DNA of 64,000 bases from Bacteroidota bacterium (GTDB lineage: Bacteria; Bacteroidota; Bacteroidia; Flavobacteriales_D; Crocinitomicaceae). Numbering within the stretch: position 1 is the stretch's first letter; the number at the start of each line of letters is the position of its first letter. Where the stretch lies: positions 124,001 through 188,000 of the forward strand of contig JACPUU010000007.1 of assembly GCA_016192075.1 (NCBI GenBank), written 5' to 3'. Both the position numbers and the translations under genes were made by a program. Shown one piece after another: positions 6,728 to 15,072 of this stretch. The notes beneath the pieces are model-generated. The model was given only the letters and a program-made list of their open reading frames with translations. It was not told the DNA's origin and made no database searches.

Positions 6728-7753
6728 ATGGGCCATTTTAAGTTCATCCGGTTTGCTGTCATTTGCTTTGCAGTTGTTGTGCTGGCGGGCTGTTCGGTCT
6801 TTAAATCATCCAAAAAACCAACAGAAATTCAGTTGCGGTATGATAAATCGGCAACCATAAATTACGGGTACCAGTTTAACCTGGAAACCTACCTGATTTA
6901 TTCGAATGGAAAAGAAAAACTGATAACCGGTAAAGAAGAACTGCAAGTACAGGTAACGGGCGCTTCGTATTCAAACCGCGGGGTGGTTGAAATTGCAAAC
7001 TACCCTACGCAGCTTACCTGCAACTGCATTACTGTTCAGGCCAGGTATCAGAAAGAAACCGTTCAATTGCAGGCATCCCTTAAAATACCGTTTAATTACA
7101 AGGGAGATATTCAACTGAATTTTACCGGTGCGCCGGGTTCCAAAGGCAGCAAGGGAGTTAATGGCGGCACGGCCCTTTTGTTCAGGGATGGCAAAGACGG
7201 TGATATTGGCAGCAACGGTAGTGATGGTGGTGCGGGAGACAACCTGACCGTTCATGTCTGGAAAGACAGTGTTGATTTTTATTTCATCCGCGTGACCAAC
7301 CTGACCACATCACGCCACTACATCTACAAGGTCAAAAATACCGGTTACGGAATTCACCTGAACGTTTCCGGCGGTACCGGAGGACAGGGCGGAGAAGGTG
7401 GAGATGGGGGCGGCGGCAAAGACGGTTCGTCCGCTGACAACAAAGTAAAAGCGCCGGGTGACGGTGGAAATGGAGGTACCGGTGGAAATGGCGGCACAGG
7501 CGGAAATGGTGGCAGCGTTTACGTTTTTATACACCCCAATGCTTCAGAAATGCAACCTCATTTTTATGCTCTTTTTTATGGCGGCTCAGGCGGTGCCGCG
7601 GGTGAAGGTGGAAAAGGCGGCAAAGCCGGTACACCCATAACGGGACAGGCAGCAGCATCTGACGGAACATCCGGTGCGGCGGGTTATTCCGGCTATTCAG
7701 GTGCCGCCGGATCATTCCAATTACTGATTGAAGAATTTGACATTGAATATTAA
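6728..7753 (+). CDS. Lipoprotein with collagen-like Gly-rich repeats
   Basis: A 341-residue protein with a lipoprotein signal (lipobox VLAGC, Cys22), so anchored in the outer or inner membrane. Residues about 25-130 look like a beta-rich domain; then come three glycine-rich stretches separated by short beta-strand segments: GAPGSKGSKG and GSNGSDGGAG (about 135-170), GGTGGQGGEGGDGGG through GGNGGTGGNGG (about 210-260), and GGSGGAAGEGGKGGKAG to GAAGYSGYSGAAG (about 285-330). The Gly-X-Y spacing is collagen-like in the first part and GGX-like in the rest. Bacterial collagen-like proteins form extended surface structures. No hydroxylase or partner gene is adjacent. It precedes the M61 peptidase by only 14 nt and may be co-transcribed. 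Confidence 0.8.
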   Translation: MGHFKFIRFAVICFAVVVLAGCSVFKSSKKPTEIQLRYDKSATINYGYQFNLETYLIYSNGKEKLITGKEELQVQVTGASYSNRGVVEIANYPTQLTCNCITVQARYQKETVQLQASLKIPFNYKGDIQLNFTGAPGSKGSKGVNGGTALLFRDGKDGDIGSNGSDGGAGDNLTVHVWKDSVDFYFIRVTNLTTSRHYIYKVKNTGYGIHLNVSGGTGGQGGEGGDGGGGKDGSSADNKVKAPGDGGNGGTGGNGGTGGNGGSVYVFIHPNASEMQPHFYALFYGGSGGAAGEGGKGGKAGTPITGQAAASDGTSGAAGYSGYSGAAGSFQLLIEEFDIEY

Positions 7754-7767
7754 AATCCATTTTGAAA

Positions 7768-9498
7768 ATGAACTATAAAATTACCTATCACAAACCCAAC
7801 AACCAGTATATTTTAATTGAAGCAGAAATTGATGTCAAAGGAAAAAAGACGTTGGAAATATGTCTGCCGGCATGGAGACCCGGACGTTATGAGTTAGGTA
7901 ATTTTGCAAAAAACATCCACGGGTTTTCGGTCTTTGATGAAAAAGGAAAAAAAGTTCATTTTGAAAAAACCACCAAAGACACCTGGCTGGTTGAATTAAC
8001 TAAAACGGCTGCTATTAAAGTACGCTACAGCTATTTTGCGGCTGACCTCAATGCCGGCTCTACGTTTATGAATGATCAGCAGTTGTATGTTAACCCGGTC
8101 AACTGCCTGGTTTACGTAAAAGATCAACTGGATAAAGCCTGCAAACTTACACTGGACATTCCTGAAAATTTTAAACTGGCCTGCGGTGCCCGGCATAAAA
8201 ATAACGTGATCACCACGGCTTCTTTTCATGAACTGGCTGACTCGCCGTTTATAGCCAGTGCATCATTGCAAACCAAATCATACACCACCAAAGGCATTTT
8301 ATTTCACCTGTGGTTTCAGGGCGAATGCAAACCCGCCTGGGAAAAAATTCTGCCTGATTTTCAAAAATTCACCAATTCACAGATTGATAAATACGGCGCT
8401 TTTCCAACCAGCGAATATCACTTTCTGTTTCAGATACTCCCCTATCCCGCCTATCACGGTGTTGAACATTTAACCAGCACCGTACTGGCCCTTGGACCCG
8501 GTTATGAAATCATGAAAGACGGGTACGATGATTTGCTGGGTGTTTGCTCACACGAACTCTACCATGCCTGGAATATCAAATCCATTCGTCCGGCTGAAAT
8601 GTTTCCGTATGATTACTCCAAAGAAAATTATTCGCGCCTGGGATATGTTTGTGAAGGTGTTACCACGTATATGGGAGATCTTTTTCTGGCAGAGGCAGGT
8701 GTACGTGATTTTACCTGGTATAAAAAAGAACTGGAGAAACTGCTGCAAAAACACTTTGACAATTTTGGCCGGTTCAATTATTCGGTAGCTGAATCTGGTT
8801 TTGACACCTGGCTGGATGGGTATGTACCGGGCGCACCTAACCGCAAAGTGAGTATTTACAATGAAGGCTCACTGCTCGCTTTTGTAACAGATATGAAAAT
8901 ACGCAAGGCAAGCAATAACAAAAATTCACTGCATGATGTAATGCGCGTTTTGTATGAACGGTATGCCTTAAAAAAGAAAGGATATACAGAAGCCGATTAT
9001 CAAAAAGTAGTTGAAGAATTTACCGGAGCAAAAGCAGGTGATCTGTTCAAAAACTATTTCTACGGTGTCCATTCGTTTGAATCAATTTTAGTAGAAGCAT
9101 TTGAAACAACAGGGCTCACACTTAAAATGGCACCCAACCCACTCTACTCACAAGCTATACTGGGTGTAAAAACAGTGCTGACCGGTGACAAAACCATTGT
9201 CAAACAAATTTCACCGGGCAGTACCGCCGACCTGGGAAAAGTCATACTCGAAGATGAAATTATTGCCGTGAATGGTTACCGCGTAACCGGAAACCTGGAC
9301 AAATGGGTAGAATATTACAAAGATTCACAAATTGAATTAACGGTGAGCCGTGCCGGCCGCATTCTCACCCTCCTCTGCCCGCACACCAATAAAAGTTACT
9401 TTCCGGTATATGCCGTTATCAAAGTAAAAGCACCGTCAAATCTTGAGAAACGTATTTTCAAAAAATGGTGCGGTGCTGATTGGGATAAAACAAATTAG
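7768..9498 (+). CDS. M61-family glycyl aminopeptidase with PDZ domain
   Basis: A 576-residue zinc metalloprotease of family M61. The first 160 residues are the beta-sandwich Peptidase_M61_N domain; the catalytic domain has GVEHLTS (about 231-237) and the zinc motif HELYHAWN (262-269) with the following KSIRP; the third ligand Glu is expected in the EGVTTYMGD region. A PDZ domain follows at about 465-540 (GSTADLGKVILEDEIIAVNG). Known M61 enzymes release N-terminal Gly or Ala. No signal peptide is seen, so it is probably cytoplasmic. An in-frame TTG at 7762 is two codons upstream; ATG at 7768 is preferred. Length matches the family. Confidence 0.92.
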   Translation: MNYKITYHKPNNQYILIEAEIDVKGKKTLEICLPAWRPGRYELGNFAKNIHGFSVFDEKGKKVHFEKTTKDTWLVELTKTAAIKVRYSYFAADLNAGSTFMNDQQLYVNPVNCLVYVKDQLDKACKLTLDIPENFKLACGARHKNNVITTASFHELADSPFIASASLQTKSYTTKGILFHLWFQGECKPAWEKILPDFQKFTNSQIDKYGAFPTSEYHFLFQILPYPAYHGVEHLTSTVLALGPGYEIMKDGYDDLLGVCSHELYHAWNIKSIRPAEMFPYDYSKENYSRLGYVCEGVTTYMGDLFLAEAGVRDFTWYKKELEKLLQKHFDNFGRFNYSVAESGFDTWLDGYVPGAPNRKVSIYNEGSLLAFVTDMKIRKASNNKNSLHDVMRVLYERYALKKKGYTEADYQKVVEEFTGAKAGDLFKNYFYGVHSFESILVEAFETTGLTLKMAPNPLYSQAILGVKTVLTGDKTIVKQISPGSTADLGKVILEDEIIAVNGYRVTGNLDKWVEYYKDSQIELTVSRAGRILTLLCPHTNKSYFPVYAVIKVKAPSNLEKRIFKKWCGADWDKTN

Positions 9499-9555
9499 AA
9501 CAACCGTAAAACAACAGTGCCATTGCATAAGTGATCTAAAACAGAAGCGGGAATT

Positions 9556-10068
9556 ATGCTTGAAAAAATCCAAAAAATAAATCTTCTGCAGCGCATCTGG
9601 GTCTTTATTATTGGCACCACCCGGCCCAATATGCTGACACAGGTATCTGTTATCATTGGATTTTGCGTCTGGTTGTATTTTTTTTCATGGCACTTGTTGA
9701 GTTTCATTACGCTGTCGTTGATGGGAACGCTGGATAAAACCGGTGAAATTAATGCTGCTTTTAACCGCATTGGAAGCCACTATCAGCTGCTGCTGCCTGG
9801 CAACATAACCACCTACCTTTGGATTCATGCCCTGGTGCAGCTGATTGTTTTTGGTGTTTCACTCACGGGACTTATCCTGATCTGGCGTCAGAAAAAAATT
9901 GGATTTCTGCTCTACATTTTTTCAAATGCAGCAACCTGGGTTGTTACGTTTTTATTGTTGGGAATGGCCTATATGTGGAATGAAATATCCCGGGTTGATT
10001 TTTTACTGATGCTGCTGGTCACCGTTTATTTTGGCCTGGGATACTGGATTTTTTACCGGAACAAATAA
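9556..10068 (+). CDS. Membrane protein, unknown function
   Basis: A 170-residue protein with four hydrophobic segments (about 28-60, 85-112, 120-142 and 147-165) after a basic N-terminus. No family recognised. It lies 57 nt after the M61 gene in the same direction and ends one base before the convergent ridA gene, with no terminator between them. Function unknown. Confidence 0.7.
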   Translation: MLEKIQKINLLQRIWVFIIGTTRPNMLTQVSVIIGFCVWLYFFSWHLLSFITLSLMGTLDKTGEINAAFNRIGSHYQLLLPGNITTYLWIHALVQLIVFGVSLTGLILIWRQKKIGFLLYIFSNAATWVVTFLLLGMAYMWNEISRVDFLLMLLVTVYFGLGYWIFYRNK

Positions 10069-10069
10069 C

Positions 10070-10450
10070 TCAGGCTTTTACAGCAATCATTGAAATTTCT
10101 ACGTTGGCACCTTTTGGTAATTTGGCTACCTCAACTGTTTCGCGCGCCGGAAAATCAGCCGAAAAATAAGAGGCATAAACTTCATTCACAACCTGAAAAT
10201 CATTCATGCTTTGCAGAAAAATTCCGGTTTTAACAACATCTGAAAAATCCATGCCGGCCTCATTCAAAAGTGCTTTCAGATTTTTCATAACCTGGTGCGT
10301 TTCCTGCTGCACGGAGTCTGTTACCAGTTCTCCCGTTGCCGGATTAATGGCAATCTGGCCTGAGGTATATAAAAATCCATTGACTAAAACAGCCTGGCTG
10401 TAAGGACCGATGGCACCGGGTGCATTTTTGGTAGAAATAATTTTTTTCAT
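10070..10450 (-). CDS. ridA: RidA-family enamine/imine deaminase
   Basis: A 126-residue RidA (YjgF/YER057c/UK114) protein. RidA trimers hydrolyse reactive 2-aminoacrylate and related enamines left by PLP enzymes. The N-terminal APGAIGPYSQAV, the YTSGQIAI strand and the C-terminal FPARETVEVAKLPKGA with the substrate-binding Arg are all present, with the closing EISMIAV. The gene is convergent with the 9556 membrane protein (stops 1 nt apart) and divergent from the trpG-like gene, with mirrored -7 elements between them. Cytoplasmic; full length. Confidence 0.95.
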   Translation of the reverse strand: MKKIISTKNAPGAIGPYSQAVLVNGFLYTSGQIAINPATGELVTDSVQQETHQVMKNLKALLNEAGMDFSDVVKTGIFLQSMNDFQVVNEVYASYFSADFPARETVEVAKLPKGANVEISMIAVKA

Positions 10451-10511
10451 AAGGGTGTGATGCAGCTTGATTCAATTTAAACAGTTCCGGATTGCTACCG
10501 CGAACGAAGTA

Positions 10512-10546
10512 TAAAGGTATACAAAGTCAAAAATTGGATACCTTTG
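10512..10546. promoter_or_regulatory. Mirrored divergent promoters of ridA and trpG-like genes
   Basis: TAAAGGTA (10512-10519) is TACCTTTA on the minus strand, a -7 element for ridA, and TACCTTTG (10539-10546) is the -7 element for the rightward gene. The two form an 8-bp inverted repeat (AAAGGTAT / ATACCTTT). Confidence 0.5.
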
Positions 10547-10583
10547 TTTGATTAATTTATACTGAATCAAAAGTACAAAGAAA

Positions 10584-11162
10584 TTGAAAATACTCTTAAT
10601 TGATAATTACGACTCGTTCACATACAACCTGGTACATTACCTCGAAGGTGCCGGCGCAGCAGTAACCATATGGCGCAATGATGAAATTCAGTTTGATCAG
10701 CTTGGCGTATTTGACAAATTTGTCATTTCACCAGGCCCTGGCTTGCCACGTGAAGCCGGACAGTTAAATCAATTTCTGAAATCAGTTGCACCTGAAAAAC
10801 CAGTGCTGGGGGTGTGTCTTGGTTTTCAGGCCCTGGTGGAATTGTATGACGGTGAAATTTACAACCAACAACAGGTCAAACACGGCGTTGCCGAAAGATG
10901 CAGACTTGTTGCTGACTCCGATTTGTTCAGGGGTATTGCGCCGGAATTTAACGTGGGACTTTACCACTCCTGGGCAGCGGATCCTGAAAAATTTCCACCG
11001 GTGTTAAAAATTACTGCGCAGTCAGAACACGATGTGATTATGGCATTTGAACATGTGACATTGCCGGTTTACGGTGTTCAGTTTCACCCGGAATCTATAC
11101 TGACAGAATCTGGAAATCAGCTGATCCGGAATTTTGTATCCGGTTCACTCAAAGAGAACTGA
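10584..11162 (+). CDS. TrpG/PabA-type glutamine amidotransferase subunit
   Basis: A 192-residue class I glutamine amidotransferase that supplies ammonia to anthranilate synthase (TrpE) or aminodeoxychorismate synthase (PabB). The catalytic triad is complete: Cys78 in GVCLGFQAL, His168 and Glu170 in QFHPESI; the oxyanion region SPGPGLP and N-terminal IDNYDSFTYNL are typical. The start is TTG at 10584; no ATG lies nearby and the frame matches the family N-terminus from the second codon. No trp or pab partner gene is adjacent, so the assignment between trpG and pabA is open; a single amphibolic subunit is common. It is followed by a gene-free repeat region. Confidence 0.92.
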   Translation: MKILLIDNYDSFTYNLVHYLEGAGAAVTIWRNDEIQFDQLGVFDKFVISPGPGLPREAGQLNQFLKSVAPEKPVLGVCLGFQALVELYDGEIYNQQQVKHGVAERCRLVADSDLFRGIAPEFNVGLYHSWAADPEKFPPVLKITAQSEHDVIMAFEHVTLPVYGVQFHPESILTESGNQLIRNFVSGSLKEN

Positions 11163-11764
11163 TCTTAGTAACTGTTGGAATTTTTTTTAACCTTCAAAAG
11201 AAGAGGTCTATTCTCCCGCGGAGATTCACGGAGAAGGCACTGAAATCCGCCGAGCAAGCTGGTAAAAGTTACCTGAAAAAGTAAAGATAACACTGCGACC
11301 CTTTGCGTAAACCTCTGCAAATTCTCTGCGTTAAGAAATGAAATCATTTTGAATAAAAGTTAAGGAGTACCTAATGCTCTGGGATTTTTTAACCGCGGAG
11401 ATTCACAGAGAAGACACTGGGTTACCAAAAAAAGGCAAAGACACCTCTGCGGTCCTTCGCGAAAAACCTCTGCAAATTCTCTGCGGTTAAGGAATAAAAT
11501 CATGTTGAACAAAAGTTAAGGAGTACCTAATGCCCTGGATTTTTTTTAACCGCGGAGATTCACAGAGAAGGCGCTGAAATCCGCAGAGCAAATCTGTAGA
11601 AAGAATGATAAAGTTGTGCTTCTATCTTAGTACTTTGCCAGTAAATGAGCTCCCAAATTCGAGTCTTATTCTGTGGGAAATCAAAAGGATGGACACCGTA
11701 AAAACTAACTGTAGTACTACTTTTCGAAATAAAATTTCTACGCGTTACTTAGAAAAAGAGTGTC
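11163..11764. other. Gene-free region filled by repeats
   Basis: This 602-nt stretch between trpG-like and lytic transglycosylase genes has no convincing coding frame. Most of it is the repeat array described at 11213-11591; the last 170 nt show nothing recognisable. Confidence 0.7.
11213..11591. repeat. MITE/REP-like repeat array, about 155-bp period
   Basis: Three copies of a unit beginning with (AAC)CGCGGAGATTCACRGAGAAG are seen at about 11215, 11391 and 11548. Copies 1 and 2 end with ACCTCTGCAAATTCTCTGCG (11311 and 11466), which is an imperfect inverted copy of the left end, so each unit can fold with about 22-nt arms. The middle unit (11389-11490) is complete, bounded by TTAACCGC and GCGGTTAA; the third is only a left half. 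A spacer of about 60 bp containing AAAAGTTAAGGAGTACCTAATG (positions 11355 and 11511 start it) is duplicated with it. No transposase is present. Confidence 0.75.
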
Positions 11765-12727
11765 TTATTTCACGTTGCAATCTGTTATTTCATCACACTT
11801 AACCTGAATCAGGTTGTCAAGTACCAGCAGTGATGCCAAAGCCAGCTGCGAATAATTCTGCGATGAATTTTTGAAGTTGCCGTACTCCGATTTCCAGATG
11901 GTTGTGATTAACGGAATACCACCCTGTGTTGGTTTTACTACATTGGTGAGCACACCATCAACATTACCGGCACCGGCATGATATACATGCAATACGGTAA
12001 GACGGAACCATAAACTATACTCATCTTCTTCGCTGACCATAATTCCGAATTTGCCTAAAATACGTTTGGCTTCAGGTACACATGCCGTGCGGATTAAATG
12101 TGAGGATGCATAAGCCGACCTGTCAAAATCTTTTCGTTCATCCACGTATTTATCTACACGAAGTCCCCTGTTTACGGCTACGGTTTTCATCAGCTGAAAC
12201 GGACCAACGGCACCGGCATTTGATTTCCCATGCAAACTGCCCGGACTTTCAATCATCAGAATGGCTTGTGCATACCAGGGGTCCGTATTGTTTTTTGCAA
12301 AGGCATCTATTCCTTTACCAATATTGGGAAGCACCAGGTCAAACCGGTAAAAATCGCTTTTTCCGGTAGTCATAAAAATACGGGTATCTGCCGGTAAACT
12401 GTATTTGTCACGCAATTGCTGACGGTAAGCTTCTTTTTCTTCATCTGTTTTACGCTCCCATTGAGAAACAGATGCTTTTTCCAGAATCTGCCGCGTACTG
12501 GCAACGTTGAGCAGGCATGAGTCCGGCGAAAGGTTCATGATGGTTTTCCAGAAATTAGGCTGGGCCAATGTATCCCATTTCTCAGCAAAAAGCTCAGGCG
12601 TTTTAACAAAACGAAGAACACTGGTGTCATTCGCAATCTTCACCTCAATCAGGTGATCTTCATACGTATTCTGTGCAATGAGCGGTGCTGCAAAGAAAAG
12701 GGCGGCAATCAAAACTAGTTTTTGCAT
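11765..12727 (-). CDS. Exported lytic transglycosylase-like (SLT domain) protein
   Basis: A 320-residue protein with a signal peptide (residues 1-19, cleavage after LIAQ) and a goose-lysozyme-like SLT domain in the C-terminal half. The catalytic Glu is probably Glu160 in AILMIESPG, followed by AGAVGPFQLM (171-180) and the AYHAG-like VYHAGAGNVDGVL near residue 250, all typical of MltD/Slt-type lytic transglycosylases that cleave the glycan strand of peptidoglycan. No LysM repeats are present. Transcribed alone from the minus strand; a TACGTTTA about 20 nt upstream of the ATG is a possible -7 element. Periplasmic. Confidence 0.85.
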   Translation of the reverse strand: MQKLVLIAALFFAAPLIAQNTYEDHLIEVKIANDTSVLRFVKTPELFAEKWDTLAQPNFWKTIMNLSPDSCLLNVASTRQILEKASVSQWERKTDEEKEAYRQQLRDKYSLPADTRIFMTTGKSDFYRFDLVLPNIGKGIDAFAKNNTDPWYAQAILMIESPGSLHGKSNAGAVGPFQLMKTVAVNRGLRVDKYVDERKDFDRSAYASSHLIRTACVPEAKRILGKFGIMVSEEDEYSLWFRLTVLHVYHAGAGNVDGVLTNVVKPTQGGIPLITTIWKSEYGNFKNSSQNYSQLALASLLVLDNLIQVKCDEITDCNVK

Positions 12728-12848
12728 ACAAATCGAATCTGCCAGTTTAAACGTACAGATGCTTTAAAGTTACAGAATCAAATTCAGGATTCAAAGCTAC
12801 CTGGCTTATTTTATGAGTCAAAAAATGTTAAAAGCAATTCAGATTTAA

Positions 12849-12880
12849 TAAAAAAAGGCCACCCAAAAACCGGGCAGCCC
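12849..12880 (-). terminator. Terminator of the Omp28-like gene
   Basis: Read leftwards, GGCTGCCC and GGGTGGCC form an 8-bp stem allowing two G-U pairs, with a short loop and a run of seven T. It lies about 75 nt after the stop at 12956. Confidence 0.7.
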
Positions 12881-12955
12881 TTAATCAAGCACTAACTAAA
12901 CATCTCCACCGCACCGTGCGAAAGTAAGAGCGATGGAGAATAACCAACTAAAAAT

Positions 12956-14992
12956 TTATTCTACCACCAGGCGGGTATTTTTTTGCTGTTCACCCACGTT
13001 TACCTGGATCAGGTAAACACCTGAATTCATAAGCGCTGTATTTACCGGCAATACAATTTCACCCTCCAGTTCACCGTAATTTTTTTCAGTGATCAAACGG
13101 CCGTTAATATCAAAAATGCGCACAATCACGGTTTCGTTTTCTACCTGTCCAACAGCAATGCTGGCATAATCAGCAGCCGGGTTCGGATAAATACGCAGCG
13201 TATTGTCTGCGGCCAGTTCATCCATTCCAACTTCGGTCTCAGCATCATTAAATCCGTTGGCAACAGCATCTGACAGTGTTGCAAAACCGGCATTGTCAAT
13301 ATCACCTGAAGGATCAAGCAGCAGCGCAACAATGTTGAGTTGGTTGGTATCCCAGGTTGAAGGTACATCAATGTTAAAATTGATTGTGTGTATTTCACCT
13401 GCCGCTACAGACGATGGAAAAGAATTGGGCTGTCCGGCAAAACCCGGTAAAATAATCCGGGCTACGTGATCGTAAACCATTTGCGCAGCAGGCACGGGAT
13501 TTGGCAATAATTCATAGCCGCCCATTTCACCGCTGCCACCACCGGCATAGGCATTGGATTGTGACCAGCCTGATCCGGTACCGGTAACATCATCTTCCGT
13601 TACAACACAAGCCAGGCGGTAATTGCCTGAAATGGCCGATTGAAAATCAGCACTCACTTCAACTTCCAGCAAACCGGTGGTTGAGTTATACTGTGCACCT
13701 ATTTCTAAAAATGCTTTTGGAGCTACTACAATGCGATCCAGGAAATCAGCCTCAATCGCTGAAGGATCAACTCCCGGCAAACGATCAACCAGCACCGTAG
13801 GATATCCGGTAATCAGTGCACCAATGGCTGCATCGTAAGCATCATTGGTCATTGGATCACCATTGTGAACGGCTATCGGGGCAAAGAAACCCGGGTATTT
13901 CTGGGTCATCATGTCCATGTAAACCGCTCCGCGCGGGCACCATTGGCACCAGGTTCCGGTACCTTCTTCTGCAACCACAACTTTACCGGTTGCAGGAACA
14001 ACCGGATCAATCATAACCGTTTTCACATCATCGGTTGCATCACCGTCTGAACCGCCGCTGTTAATATTTGAAATGGTTGCAACCACCGGCAATGAACCAG
14101 CTACCAGGCTTATGGTATTGGTAAACGATACATCGTATGTTTCAAGTGATGCAATAGTCACCCCCGTAACATTTTCTACAATCTGGTTACCGTTGTAATC
14201 AATGGTTATGTCAAAAGAGTTGATGTCAGTAGTACCCAGGTTACGAATGGTAACACCCGGCTGAACATTGATACCGGCAACTCCGGTCACATTGTTGATT
14301 GCAGTAACCGCCCCGTTTAAAGCAGGTAATGCATAGGCTGTGTGGTTAAATGTAAAATCATCCAGGTAAAATCCGCTGAGATTATTACCGCCATTGGCTG
14401 AATTAACCGGGAAAATATCAATTGAAGCCAACTGGTTGTTGGTGTTTTGTAAAACACCCTGTGAAACGCCATCAATCAACAATTCCCATTCGTTTGAATT
14501 CAGGTTGATATCCAGTGTTAGTGTAAACCAGGTAGCAGTTGGATAGGTGGTTTGAATAAAATTTCCGCTGCCGTCGTCCAGAATCAGATCACCTGTTTGA
14601 ACCATCTGGCAGTTTAATGACCAAACCTGGCCCAATGTGGTATTGCCCTGAAAATTAAAATAGGCTCCTTTGCCGCTGACAACAAAAATTTTGGTTTCAA
14701 ACAGAAACTGCCCGGTATTGTATGCACCGCCAAAAGGTACAACTACATCCTGGGGGCCGCCGCCGGAAGTACTTCCAACAAAATAGATAGAATTTGAACC
14801 GCTGAATGCATTTGCAGCAGTCACCTGCACATCTTCTGCACCACCTGTCGTTCCGCTCCAGGTTGTCCAGCCACCTGAGTTATTTCCCATATAACTTCCC
14901 ACGGTATAGCCGTCAAAGTTTTCGTTCATGGTTTGTGCAATCGAACCGGCACTAAAAGATCCGATAAGGCCAAAGAGATAAATTTTTTTCAT
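12956..14992 (-). CDS. Omp28-like thioredoxin-fold protein with T9SS sorting domain
   Basis: A 678-residue secreted protein: signal peptide 1-20, a concanavalin-like N-terminal domain (about 25-220) with beta-rich and Asn/Gly-rich sequence, a short CARDB-like segment (about 240-330), and an Omp28-related thioredoxin-fold domain with a TGTWCQWCPRG motif (CxxC at 349-352). The last 75 residues are a type A T9SS sorting domain (RIYPNPAADYASI, then IFDINGRLI and SGVYLIQVNVG). T9SS cargo crosses the outer membrane and stays on the surface or is released. The CxxC suggests a disulfide or redox role outside the cell; this is inference. Probable -7 element TATCTTTA on the minus strand at 15016-15023. 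Transcribed alone. Confidence 0.88.
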   Translation of the reverse strand: MKKIYLFGLIGSFSAGSIAQTMNENFDGYTVGSYMGNNSGGWTTWSGTTGGAEDVQVTAANAFSGSNSIYFVGSTSGGGPQDVVVPFGGAYNTGQFLFETKIFVVSGKGAYFNFQGNTTLGQVWSLNCQMVQTGDLILDDGSGNFIQTTYPTATWFTLTLDINLNSNEWELLIDGVSQGVLQNTNNQLASIDIFPVNSANGGNNLSGFYLDDFTFNHTAYALPALNGAVTAINNVTGVAGINVQPGVTIRNLGTTDINSFDITIDYNGNQIVENVTGVTIASLETYDVSFTNTISLVAGSLPVVATISNINSGGSDGDATDDVKTVMIDPVVPATGKVVVAEEGTGTWCQWCPRGAVYMDMMTQKYPGFFAPIAVHNGDPMTNDAYDAAIGALITGYPTVLVDRLPGVDPSAIEADFLDRIVVAPKAFLEIGAQYNSTTGLLEVEVSADFQSAISGNYRLACVVTEDDVTGTGSGWSQSNAYAGGGSGEMGGYELLPNPVPAAQMVYDHVARIILPGFAGQPNSFPSSVAAGEIHTINFNIDVPSTWDTNQLNIVALLLDPSGDIDNAGFATLSDAVANGFNDAETEVGMDELAADNTLRIYPNPAADYASIAVGQVENETVIVRIFDINGRLITEKNYGELEGEIVLPVNTALMNSGVYLIQVNVGEQQKNTRLVVE

Positions 14993-15072
14993 GGAGTTAG
15001 TTTTTAAACCGGTAGTAAAGATAAAGAAATCAACTCCTCAGACGGCTGTCAGATTCCGCTAAAATTGAATTC

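Noticed and set aside
9495-9770. Minus-strand open frame of 91 codons
   Set aside because: Antisense to the 9556 membrane protein and lacking any motif.
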